Origin: Pelobacter sp. UBA6093
Lineage (GTDB): Bacteria; Desulfobacterota; Desulfuromonadia; Desulfuromonadales; Syntrophotaleaceae
Reading direction: 5' to 3'
DNA length: 64,000 nucleotides
NCBI GenBank assembly: GCA_002435955.1
Contig: DIWZ01000005.1
Location: 13,829 to 77,828 of the forward strand
The notes beneath the pieces are model-generated. The model did not search any database. It had not been told where the DNA came from and saw only the letters and a list, made by a program, of their open reading frames with translations. Of the stretch, positions 52,103 through 60,194 are shown piece after piece. Made by a program: the position numbers and the translations under genes. Within the stretch, counting starts at the first letter, position 1. Each line of letters opens with the position of its first letter.

Positions 52103-53386
52103 ATTCATAGGTAAACACTATGGTTCAGGTACATGGGTAACACATTGTATCCTGAGGGCACTTTCTGAAGGAGGTGCCCATGCCCTGGGAAGAGGTGAAA
52201 CCTATGGATCAAAAGTTGCTGTTTATCGCCGATACTATTCGCGAAGCGAGCACCTTTATAGACCTTTGCCGGCGTTATGGCATCAGCCGAAAAACCGGCT
52301 ATAAGTGGGTGGCCCGCTACCGCGAACTGGGCCTTGAGGGATTGCAAGACCAATCCCGAAAGCCCCATCAGCATCCACTTAAAACACCTTTCACAGTGCG
52401 CGAGGCGATCATTGAGCTGCGAAACCGACGTGATCCCCCCGGGCCGAAAAAGATTCAGGTGCTTTTGGCCGGGAAGCATCCGGAGTGGGACATCCCCTCC
52501 AAAACAACCATTTACAACATTCTCAACGAGAATGGATTGATCCGGCCGCAAAGACGTCGCAAGCCGGTTCCTGCTTGTCAGCAGCCTTTTTCTCCTGTGA
52601 ACGAACCGAACGATGTCTGGTCGGCCGACTTCAAAGGACAGTTCAAGGCTCAAGACGGCACCTGGTGCTACCCGCTCACGATCATGGATCACGAAGCCCG
52701 CTACCTTCTAGCCTGCCAAAGGCTAGCTGGAACGCAGCTTGAGCCCACTAAAAAGATCTTTGAAGCCCTTTTTCAGGAGTATGGGATGCCGTGGCGCATT
52801 CGCACTGACAACGGCGTGCCCTTTGCCTCTAATTCCCCCGGTGGGCTCACCCGCTTGTCGGTATGGTGGATTCGACTGGGCATTATGCCGGAACGTATCG
52901 ACCGGGGGAAGCCACAGCAAAATGGCCGTCATGAGCGGATGCATAGAACCCTGAAGGCCGCCACCGCGATTCCGCCGGCGCAAACAGCTCAACTTCAACA
53001 GGAAGCGTTTGATGTCTTTCGCCATCAGTACAACAATGAGCGCCCCCATGAGAGTCTTGGCCAGGTCCCCCCGGCCTCGCGGTACAGTGCTTCGCCGCGG
53101 CAAATGCCTGAAAAGCTACCGGAACTTGAATACCCGGGACACTTTAGAATTGCTCTGGTGCACGACAACGGAATCATTCAACATCAGGGGCACCGTGTGT
53201 ACATCGCCGGTCTGCTCAAAGGCGAGAAGGTCGGTGTCGAGGAGACCGCTGATGGTATCTACGATGTCTATTTCGGCCCGCTGTGGTTAGGGCGCTTCGA
53301 AATGCGAGCCACCAAAAAAACTCGTAATGACTACCTTAAGCTCCATGTGTAACCTATGTATTTGAACTTTTGTGTTACCTATGTCC
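52103..53386 (+). mobile_element. IS481-family insertion sequence
   Basis: About 1284 bases. The ends are inverted repeats of the pattern CATAGGTAAACAC ... GTTCAGGTACATGGGTAACA at left and GGACATAGGTAACACA ... GTTCAAATACATAGG at right, each containing two copies of an ACATrGGTAACACA unit. It contains one transposase and sits inside the heptamer-bounded element. The exact outer base and target duplication were not determined. Confidence 0.8.
52180..53352 (+). CDS. IS481 transposase
   Basis: 390 residues from the ATG after GAAGGAGGT. N-terminal helix-turn-helix (DLCRRYGISRKTGYKWVARY) and DDE core: Asp in WSADFKGQF, Asp in RTDNGVPF, Glu in GRHERMHRTLK, as in IS481/IS3-like enzymes. No frameshift or stop, so it may be active. 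Confidence 0.9.
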   Translation: MPWEEVKPMDQKLLFIADTIREASTFIDLCRRYGISRKTGYKWVARYRELGLEGLQDQSRKPHQHPLKTPFTVREAIIELRNRRDPPGPKKIQVLLAGKHPEWDIPSKTTIYNILNENGLIRPQRRRKPVPACQQPFSPVNEPNDVWSADFKGQFKAQDGTWCYPLTIMDHEARYLLACQRLAGTQLEPTKKIFEALFQEYGMPWRIRTDNGVPFASNSPGGLTRLSVWWIRLGIMPERIDRGKPQQNGRHERMHRTLKAATAIPPAQTAQLQQEAFDVFRHQYNNERPHESLGQVPPASRYSASPRQMPEKLPELEYPGHFRIALVHDNGIIQHQGHRVYIAGLLKGEKVGVEETADGIYDVYFGPLWLGRFEMRATKKTRNDYLKLHV

Positions 53387-53390
53387 TTGA

Positions 53391-53893
53391 CTCGTTCACT
53401 GTTGCTGCCGCGACACCACTGGCGCGAAGGGGCTGTGCTCCTGCATCCTTTCGCTGCGTGGTTAGGAACGGCGGATCTTCGACCGCTCCACCTGCCACCA
53501 GGGGTGGTTCGCCACCGGTGAAGGAAGATGTTTGCAACACGGCCGCTGCTGGGAAAAGCACACCGACAACCCGGTCATCCGGTTTTGTTTTAGACTTTGT
53601 CCGTGCTTTTCACTCAACAACCCCTTGCTGCTCGTTTCGCATGAGGAATAACGGCTATCTCAAGCCATCAACGCACACAAGAGAAACAGCTCCAGGAAAC
53701 CAGCGGCATGATGGTTCGGCACAACCGTTGTGAAATCCGCCACCCTTCGCGACCACATCGCCCCCCGCAGGGGAAGCCATTTTTTGCTTACTTTTTGTTG
53801 GCTTGGACAAAAAGTAAGGCGCCGGGCGGGGGCGCGTCCCCGCGGTCTTGAAGTACCGAGTATCGACTATCGAGTGCTGAGTGCTGAGTTCAA
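53391..53893 (-). repeat. Main part of heptamer-bounded element, copy 1
   Basis: Reverse-strand reading: GTAAGCTTTTGAACTCAGC, heptamers (ACTCAGC, ACTCGAT, AGTCGAT, ACTCGGT; 53851-53891), then TTCAAGACCGCGGGGACGCG, the inverted pair CTTACTTTTTGT / ACAAAAAGTAAG, then an interior with remnants of a frame (GFLELFLLCALMA, then CETSSKGLLSEKH) also seen in copy 2 at 62550-62660. The IS481 element splits the copy. Confidence 0.7.
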
Positions 53894-56073
53894 AAGCTTA
53901 CAACTCCACCTTCACCGACCAGCTTCGGCCCACTCCCGCCGGATTTTCCGGCAATCAAATTACCACCCCCACCCTCCAGCTTGAAATTCCCCAACATACC
54001 GTGCAGTTCGTCGGCCCAGCCGGCCAGCTGTTCGGCAGCGGCAGCGGCTTCGGTGCTGCTGGAGGCATTCTGCTGGATAATGCGGTCAATACAGCCGGCT
54101 TCCTGGCTGATGTGGCCGATACGCTCGGCCTGCACATCGGAGGCTGCGGCGATTTCATCCACCAGTTCCTTGACCTGGGCCACACCCTGGCCGATTTCCA
54201 GCAGCGCCCGGTCGGTACCGGCCACCACCTCGGAACCAAGCTGCACCTTTTGCAGGGTATCCTGAATCATGCTGCCGGTCTCCTGGGCGGCACGGGCGCT
54301 GCGCGCCGCCAGATTGCGCACCTCCTCGGCCACCACGGCGAAGCCTTTGCCGTGGCTGCCGGCCCGTGCCGCTTCCACCGAAGCGTTGAGGGCCAGCAGA
54401 TTGGTCTGGAAGGCGATCTCGTCGATCATCTTGATGACCCGCGCGATATCCTGGGTCGACTGGCGGATCTGGTCCATGGCGGTGACCATGTCGTGCATCT
54501 GCTGCTGCCCGCTGCCGGCGGCCCGGGCCAGCCGGTCGGTCAATCCGGTGGAGCGTACCGCGCGTTCGGCATTTTCGCGGGCCTGGCGGGCGGTTTCACC
54601 CAGGTTGCCGGTGATATCTTCCAGGGAAGACGCCTGCTGATGGGTGCCCTGGGATAGATCCTGGCTGGCGCGGGCGATCTCGGCGGCACCGGCAGCGACC
54701 TGGTCGCCGGCCTGCCGCATGCGGTGAATCAGACTCCCCAGGGCGGCATTGGCTTTTTGCTGCGGCTGGCGGATATGGCCATGGGCCTCAAAGGTGAAAT
54801 CCCCGACCGCCAGCCGGTCAAACGCTTCCATCACCTCGTCGCGCATATGATCGGCAAACGTATCGAGAGCTTTGGCCATCTGCCCCAGTTCGTCCTGGCG
54901 GGTCAGACCGAGGCGACGATCGAGACGGCCGTTTTCGAGATCCAGGATCATGTCCACCGTCTGGTGCAGCGGACGGGTAATGCTGCGGGTGATGCTCCAG
55001 CCGGCCAAAGTCGCCAGCACCACGACCACCAGGGTGATGAGCAGGTTGCCGCGCTGCAGGTTTTCGAGTTTGCGCGACACGCTCTGTTCGCGGGAAAGCA
55101 GCAAGGCAGCTGATTCGCCGATGGAGGAGGCGTTGGCGTCGGTCAGGGCATTAAGTTGACTCTGCAGTTGACCAAGCGCATTGAGGGCCTGCTCGGAGGA
55201 TTCCTTGACCTGATGGTTGAGCAACTCCACCACCTGGTGCTGCGCCTGCAGGACCTGGCCTTCCACAGCAAGAATCTGGTCGATATCGACGGACATGGAT
55301 TTGATGGTACTCGGAAACTCGTCACGATACAGAATGCGGGCCGGTTCCCACTTGCTTTCCATGGTCAGGCCGGCCAGTTTGTAGGAGGCATCCCATAACC
55401 GGTTGTTGTCCTGGGCCGTCTTGGCCAGCGTGTCGGCCAGTACCGGGAACTCGCCGGCGAAACGCTCATAAACCGGCCCGGCGCGAAATTCCTCCAGCGG
55501 CGTATCGGCCAGCTCCTCATACAACAGTTCGCCAATGCTGCTTTTGATGAACAGCATATTGGCGACGTTGAGGGTCCAGTAAAGCTGGGTGCGCTTGAGG
55601 TCGTCGAGGGCTTCAGCCAGTCCGTCATGCCTCGGCCGCCAGGTTTCCCGTATCTGCGCATCGGTGCTGCGCAGGGCTTCGTCGGCCTGCCGCAAAGCCT
55701 CCACAGCCGGCTGCGTCTCGGGCAGGGCCTTGACCATTTCGGCCAGCACGTCGCCGGCTACCAGTTGCGACAGGGCGTCGGGTTGATCGGGGGAAAACAG
55801 TTCGGCCTGCGCAGCGTTATTGAGCACCGCGTCGCGCAGCCCGTTCAGGCGTGCCACCAGATCGGCCCGCGTCTCTTTGAGCTGCGCCGTCCAGATCTCC
55901 CGGGCGGTCGGTTCAAGCTTTACCAGGGAGGAAGCCCGCAGGGCGTCTCCAAGCTCCTTGTGGGCAAGACTCAGGTCCCGCGTCCCCCACCAGGTCATGG
56001 CAAACATCATCCCGACCAGCAGCAATACGGCAGCGAAGCCGCCCCCCAGGCGTTTTCCAATGGTTAACTGCAT
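53890..56073 (-). CDS. Methyl-accepting chemotaxis protein
   Basis: 727 residues. Membrane helix about 11-31, long periplasmic/ligand region about 32-350 (all-helical), second helix about 355-375 (LLITLVVVVLATLAGW), HAMP about 376-430, and cytoplasmic domain with the signature tip DEIAFQTNLLALNASVEAAR. No CheR tethering pentapeptide. Last residues GGVVSF and the TGA come from the repeat edge AAGCTTTTG (53890-53900), so the native C-terminus may have been changed. Ligand unknown. Confidence 0.9.
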   Translation of the reverse strand: MQLTIGKRLGGGFAAVLLLVGMMFAMTWWGTRDLSLAHKELGDALRASSLVKLEPTAREIWTAQLKETRADLVARLNGLRDAVLNNAAQAELFSPDQPDALSQLVAGDVLAEMVKALPETQPAVEALRQADEALRSTDAQIRETWRPRHDGLAEALDDLKRTQLYWTLNVANMLFIKSSIGELLYEELADTPLEEFRAGPVYERFAGEFPVLADTLAKTAQDNNRLWDASYKLAGLTMESKWEPARILYRDEFPSTIKSMSVDIDQILAVEGQVLQAQHQVVELLNHQVKESSEQALNALGQLQSQLNALTDANASSIGESAALLLSREQSVSRKLENLQRGNLLITLVVVVLATLAGWSITRSITRPLHQTVDMILDLENGRLDRRLGLTRQDELGQMAKALDTFADHMRDEVMEAFDRLAVGDFTFEAHGHIRQPQQKANAALGSLIHRMRQAGDQVAAGAAEIARASQDLSQGTHQQASSLEDITGNLGETARQARENAERAVRSTGLTDRLARAAGSGQQQMHDMVTAMDQIRQSTQDIARVIKMIDEIAFQTNLLALNASVEAARAGSHGKGFAVVAEEVRNLAARSARAAQETGSMIQDTLQKVQLGSEVVAGTDRALLEIGQGVAQVKELVDEIAAASDVQAERIGHISQEAGCIDRIIQQNASSSTEAAAAAEQLAGWADELHGMLGNFKLEGGGGNLIAGKSGGSGPKLVGEGGVVSF

Positions 56074-56167
56074 GTGTTTTCCCTCCGCTATACATCAATG
56101 AAAAAAAAGGTGCTTGCGCCATCAAACGCCCATGGCTCCCGGACGGCATTGGCAACACCATGACAGG

Positions 56168-56755
56168 TCAAAAAATCGTTGCGCCGCTGACAAACCAGCT
56201 ATTCCAGGCCCAGGCGATGACACGCCCCAGCATGGTGCCGAGCAGTCCACCCACCAGCACATCGGTCGGATAATGGGCACCCAGGTAAACCCGGGACAGG
56301 CCGATCAGCACCGCGGAGGTCAGCAGCAGCGGCACCAGCGTCGGCACCAGGCTACCCAGGCTGCCGTACATGGCAAAGGCGGTCAGCGTATGGCCCGAGG
56401 GGAAAGAAAAACGATCCGGCGGCGGCAGCAGGCAGGACAGGTCGGACCAGCTTTCAAAGGGGCGCGGCCGGCGAATCAGGCGTTTGAGCAGGCTGAACAG
56501 TCCCACGGCGGCCATGGCTGCTGTGGCGGCTGCCGCCACGGCCAAACGCTCCGACACCCCGCCCAGCAGCAACAGCGTTATCCCGATGGCGCCCCATAGC
56601 GGGCCGTCCCCCAGGCGACTGACGAACTTGAAACTTGCCGTCAACCAGGGATAATCCCGCAACCAGCACAGGCGGCGCATCAGCCCGGCTTCCACGGGGG
56701 TGACATAGTGGGCGTACCCGGCGGAAAATCGCTTTTGAACGTAGGATTCGGACAT
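56168..56755 (-). CDS. PAP2-family membrane phosphatase
   Basis: 195 residues, about five helices. The three PAP2 motifs are intact: LIRRPRPF (KxxxxxxRP), PSGHTLTAF and SRVYLGAHYPTDVL. Such enzymes dephosphorylate phosphatidic acid, undecaprenyl pyrophosphate or phosphatidylglycerol phosphate at the membrane. Start MSESYVQKRF chosen at the upstream limit. Between the chemoreceptor and the EAL-GGDEF gene, which it precedes in no operon sense. Confidence 0.85.
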   Translation of the reverse strand: MSESYVQKRFSAGYAHYVTPVEAGLMRRLCWLRDYPWLTASFKFVSRLGDGPLWGAIGITLLLLGGVSERLAVAAAATAAMAAVGLFSLLKRLIRRPRPFESWSDLSCLLPPPDRFSFPSGHTLTAFAMYGSLGSLVPTLVPLLLTSAVLIGLSRVYLGAHYPTDVLVGGLLGTMLGRVIAWAWNSWFVSGATIF

Positions 56756-56960
56756 GGCTCATCCTGTCTGTCAAAAGAGGGGAGTGCGGCAAGCCATCCA
56801 TAGTGGCTTCGACAGAAAGGATAGTGGGCGGAAGTTTTGCGGCGGTTAACTATTGGTTAGAGTTCTATTGCGAGTATGATGGCAAGAAGAAAGACAGGAA
56901 GGTCGGGGAAATTCAGGGCAGGCCAGGATAAAAGCGCGCTTGCGGATACGTCATTGGCGG

Positions 56961-58757
56961 TCACAAGGCTTTCAGTACCGGAAACCCCTGCTGGCGCCGA
57001 TCGACGAAAAGATTGCTGCCGGAGATCTTTTTGGCCTGCTGCTTCATTTCCACCGCCGCGGCGGAAATGGCATGGCAGGAGGAAAACGAACCGCTGTCGG
57101 AATACACCGCGCCGATGGACAGGCAGACAAGGGGGAAAAACTTCCGGCTGCCGTCACGGGATTCACTCCAGATACCTCCCTGCTGAAGATCGCCGGGATC
57201 ATAGAATGCGCCGATCTCCTCATCGAACCGGCGCAACACTTCGGCGCAGCGCTGCTGCCAGTCGTCCGTGCACAATACCGCCAGGAAATCGTCACCGCCG
57301 ATATGCCCGATAAAATCCCACCGACTATCGGCTTCTTCCTGCAGCAACCGCCCCAACAGGCAGATCACCTGGTCGCCACGTCGGTAACCATAGGTGTCGT
57401 TGAACGGCTTGAAATAATCCAGATCGCAATAGCAGGCGGCAAACGGGGTGCGATCAGCCAGCAGCTTATCCAGATGCTCGTTGATAAGGACATTACCCGG
57501 CAGCAAGGTCAGGGGGTTGGCATGCCGCGCATGGCTGATCTGCAGATCGGTAATTTCCCGCAACAGAGCCAGCAGGGTACCGGTGCCGACATATTCGCCG
57601 TTTTCAGTGATGATGAAATCGTCAAGGCAGGTGAACTCGCGCGAGCTGGTAATCAGCTGGCTGAGTTGTTCCAGGGGCTGATCCTTTTCGATGATGAGCG
57701 GCCGGGTCTCCATGAATTTGGATACCGGCATGCGCCCGTAAAGGTCGCGTCCATAGCGGCTGCCCAGCATGTTCATGAATTTGTAACGGGATACCAGCCC
57801 AACCGGAATATCCCCCTGCCCAACCACGGCCAGGGCCTGCACCGAAGGCATGTCGACGAACATGTCCGCCACCGCATGCACCGGGATTCCGGGCAGCACC
57901 GACGGCACCCTGCGAATCAGGCAGGCGACATTGCGCGTCCTTCCGCCGACCGCCGACCGCTGTTTACCTATGCCCAGAACTGCCTGGCCGAATTTGGCCT
58001 GATTCAGCTCGGGGTGCAAGGACGGCCTGGCGAAAAAATAGCCCTGCCCGAACGCCACACCCAGTTTGCTCACGGCACGAAATTCGGCTTCGGTTTCGAT
58101 CCCTTCGGCAATGGTCTGACAGCCCAGCTCCGCGGCGATTTCCTGCATGGAACGGATGAACTGCACCTTGGTCGGATCGGAGTCGATATTCTGAATGAAA
58201 TGGCGGTCGAACTTGACAAAATCGGGACGCAGCTCCGACCACAGGCGCAGACCGGCATACCCCGCCCCCAGATCATCGATGGCCACGGCGAACCCCATGC
58301 TGCGGTAGTGGGCAATGGCACGCCGCATCGGTTCAAAATCTTCAATGGGATAATGTTCGGTCAGTTCGATAACCACCTGGTCCGGGGTGAGGCCCAGTTC
58401 ACCTAACACCCGACGGGTCATGCCGGATCGAAAATCAGCCTGCATCAACGTCTCCGGGCAGACATTGAGAAACAGCTTGCCGGGCAATTTCCGGGTGGCG
58501 AAATTCCCGATGTGTACTTCGCGACAAAGCCGATCCAATTCCCCCAACCGCTCGCAACGATCCGCAACCGACAGCAAGGCGGTCGGTGCATGCAGCGGAC
58601 TGTCGGAGGGCCCGCGCATGAGCGCCTCATACCCGACAACAACGCCCGCCTTCAAGTCGATTATGGGCTGAAAAAGGGAGGTCAAACGACGGTTATCAAG
58701 AATATCCTTCAGAATTTTGGCCAGCATATGGGGATCGACCTCTTCCGTTTCGGACAT
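56961..58757 (-). CDS. EAL - CBS pair - GGDEF protein
   Basis: 598 residues from the ATG at 58757 (weak RBS; 58727 also possible; both overlap the upstream gene end). EAL domain about 10-250: EALMRGP (ExLxR), FVKFDRHFI and AEGIETEAE, with DDLGAGYAGL in place of DDFGTGYSSL. Two CBS-like units about 265-390. GGDEF domain about 415-590 with active site GGDDF. Composite c-di-GMP enzymes of this shape often have one active half; the GGDDF variant may be weak. Cytoplasmic. Confidence 0.85.
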   Translation of the reverse strand: MSETEEVDPHMLAKILKDILDNRRLTSLFQPIIDLKAGVVVGYEALMRGPSDSPLHAPTALLSVADRCERLGELDRLCREVHIGNFATRKLPGKLFLNVCPETLMQADFRSGMTRRVLGELGLTPDQVVIELTEHYPIEDFEPMRRAIAHYRSMGFAVAIDDLGAGYAGLRLWSELRPDFVKFDRHFIQNIDSDPTKVQFIRSMQEIAAELGCQTIAEGIETEAEFRAVSKLGVAFGQGYFFARPSLHPELNQAKFGQAVLGIGKQRSAVGGRTRNVACLIRRVPSVLPGIPVHAVADMFVDMPSVQALAVVGQGDIPVGLVSRYKFMNMLGSRYGRDLYGRMPVSKFMETRPLIIEKDQPLEQLSQLITSSREFTCLDDFIITENGEYVGTGTLLALLREITDLQISHARHANPLTLLPGNVLINEHLDKLLADRTPFAACYCDLDYFKPFNDTYGYRRGDQVICLLGRLLQEEADSRWDFIGHIGGDDFLAVLCTDDWQQRCAEVLRRFDEEIGAFYDPGDLQQGGIWSESRDGSRKFFPLVCLSIGAVYSDSGSFSSCHAISAAAVEMKQQAKKISGSNLFVDRRQQGFPVLKAL

Positions 58758-59883
58758 CGGGGACAACAACTCGATACTGCTCACGAACCTGCTCCAGGAT
58801 TTGATACCAGCACTGCGTTTCGGCATACTTGCGGGCCGCCCGGCCCATAGCTTGCCGCTGTTGTGCCATGATGGTCAGATGGGCCATGGCTCGTGCCAGA
58901 GCACCGGCGGTTCGATCTTCGATAACCAGGCCGGTTTCCCCGTGGCGAACGATGTCCCGGGGCCCGGCGACATCAAATCCGAGCACCGGCAACCCCGACG
59001 CCATCGCTTCCAGCATGACGTTGCCGAAAGTATCGGTCAGGGACGGAAACACGAAAAAATCGCCCGCGGCGTAACAGCGCGCCAGATCCTCGCCGCGGCG
59101 GTACCCGGCAAACACCACCCCCTCCGGAGCGGCTGCCTCCAGGGAGGCCCGCATCGGCCCGTCACCCACCAGCAGAAGACGGTCCGGCCCGTCGGAAGGG
59201 CGGTTTTGCCAGGCCTCCATGAGTAACGGCAGGTTCTTTTCAGGTGCCAGCCGGCCGACATGGACCGCTACCACTTCGTGCTCCCCGATGCCCAATTCAC
59301 GGCGCACCGCGGCGCTGCGCCTGGCCGCATCGAACAGGCGGGTATCGACGCCCCGGCCCCAGACCTCGACACGTTCAAAGCCGCCCTGCAACAGCATGTC
59401 GCGGGTGGTCGGGGTGGGGCACAGGGTGGTAAGGGTGGCATTGTGGAACCAGCGCAGGTAACGCCAGGCCAGAGGCTCCAGGCTGCCGAGTTTGTAGGCG
59501 GAGAGATACTGGGGAAAGTTGGTGTGATAGGAACTCACCACCGGCAAGCCGAGCTGCCGGCAGGCGCGCAGAGCCGACCAGCCCAGGGGGCCTTCGGTGG
59601 CGATATGCACCACGTCCGGTGAAAAATTTCGCAGTTCACGCCGCAGATGGCGCGGCGCGACCAGCGGGAGTCGAATCTCGCGGTAAAACGGCAACTGCAA
59701 CCCCCGCCAGGAGCAGCGCTCCAGACCCGGGGGGTCGGCCCAGGCCTCTTCGTAGGCCGGCACCATGAGCTGCACCTTGTCTCCGCATTCCAGGCAGTGC
59801 TCCGCCAGTCTCCCGAGGGTACGTGACACACCGTTGATCTGCGGCATGTAGGTTTCGGATACCAGGGTTATGCGTAGCGACAT
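58696..59883 (-). CDS. Glycosyltransferase family 4 enzyme
   Basis: 395 residues from the ATG at 59883. N-terminal YMPQINGVSRTLGRLAEH and the C-terminal nucleotide-sugar site with EDLARCYAAGDFFVFPSL, TDTFGNVMLEAMASGLPV (E-x7-E variant) typical of GT4 (MgtA/glycolipid type). It probably adds a sugar to a lipid, alongside the OlsF-like acyltransferase. Acceptor unknown. Confidence 0.85.
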   Translation of the reverse strand: MSLRITLVSETYMPQINGVSRTLGRLAEHCLECGDKVQLMVPAYEEAWADPPGLERCSWRGLQLPFYREIRLPLVAPRHLRRELRNFSPDVVHIATEGPLGWSALRACRQLGLPVVSSYHTNFPQYLSAYKLGSLEPLAWRYLRWFHNATLTTLCPTPTTRDMLLQGGFERVEVWGRGVDTRLFDAARRSAAVRRELGIGEHEVVAVHVGRLAPEKNLPLLMEAWQNRPSDGPDRLLLVGDGPMRASLEAAAPEGVVFAGYRRGEDLARCYAAGDFFVFPSLTDTFGNVMLEAMASGLPVLGFDVAGPRDIVRHGETGLVIEDRTAGALARAMAHLTIMAQQRQAMGRAARKYAETQCWYQILEQVREQYRVVVPDVRNGRGRSPYAGQNSEGYS

Positions 59884-59954
59884 GATTGTTTCCATTTGAA
59901 CTGTGTGGGCGTCAACCGACGAAGGACGAAATGCGATCCGTGGGTTCGACGGTC

Positions 59955-60194
59955 TCAACACCAATCGGCATCGACCACCGCTCCAAAACCCGTCTTGTCA
60001 TGGCGCTTACCGTTGGGATGCATGCGCCGCTGCAGGGACGTGCATTGCCGATCAAGCCGTCGCACCTTGCGTTGCAGCCGCTGCAGTCGCCCTTCGCTGC
60101 GTCTGAGCTGCCATTGACGGGCAAGGTAACGCCATGCATCACCCAGCCATTGACTTACATTCCGATTCGCCATCGTGGGAAGGAGATTCATCAT
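59955..60194 (-). CDS. Small basic protein coupled to OlsF-like gene
   Basis: 79 residues. Its ATG overlaps the TGA stop of the OlsF-like gene (ATGATG), so translation is coupled. Basic and helical: MANRNVSQWLGDAWRYLARQ then RRSEGRLQRLQRKVRRLDRQ. It resembles an RNA- or membrane-lipid-associated helical peptide; family unknown. The ATGA overlap is the main support. Confidence 0.5.
   Translation of the reverse strand: MMNLLPTMANRNVSQWLGDAWRYLARQWQLRRSEGRLQRLQRKVRRLDRQCTSLQRRMHPNGKRHDKTGFGAVVDADWC

Noticed and set aside
56940..58406. 488-residue plus-strand ORF opposite the EAL-GGDEF gene
   Set aside because: Shadow of a gene with unmistakable EAL and GGDEF motifs.
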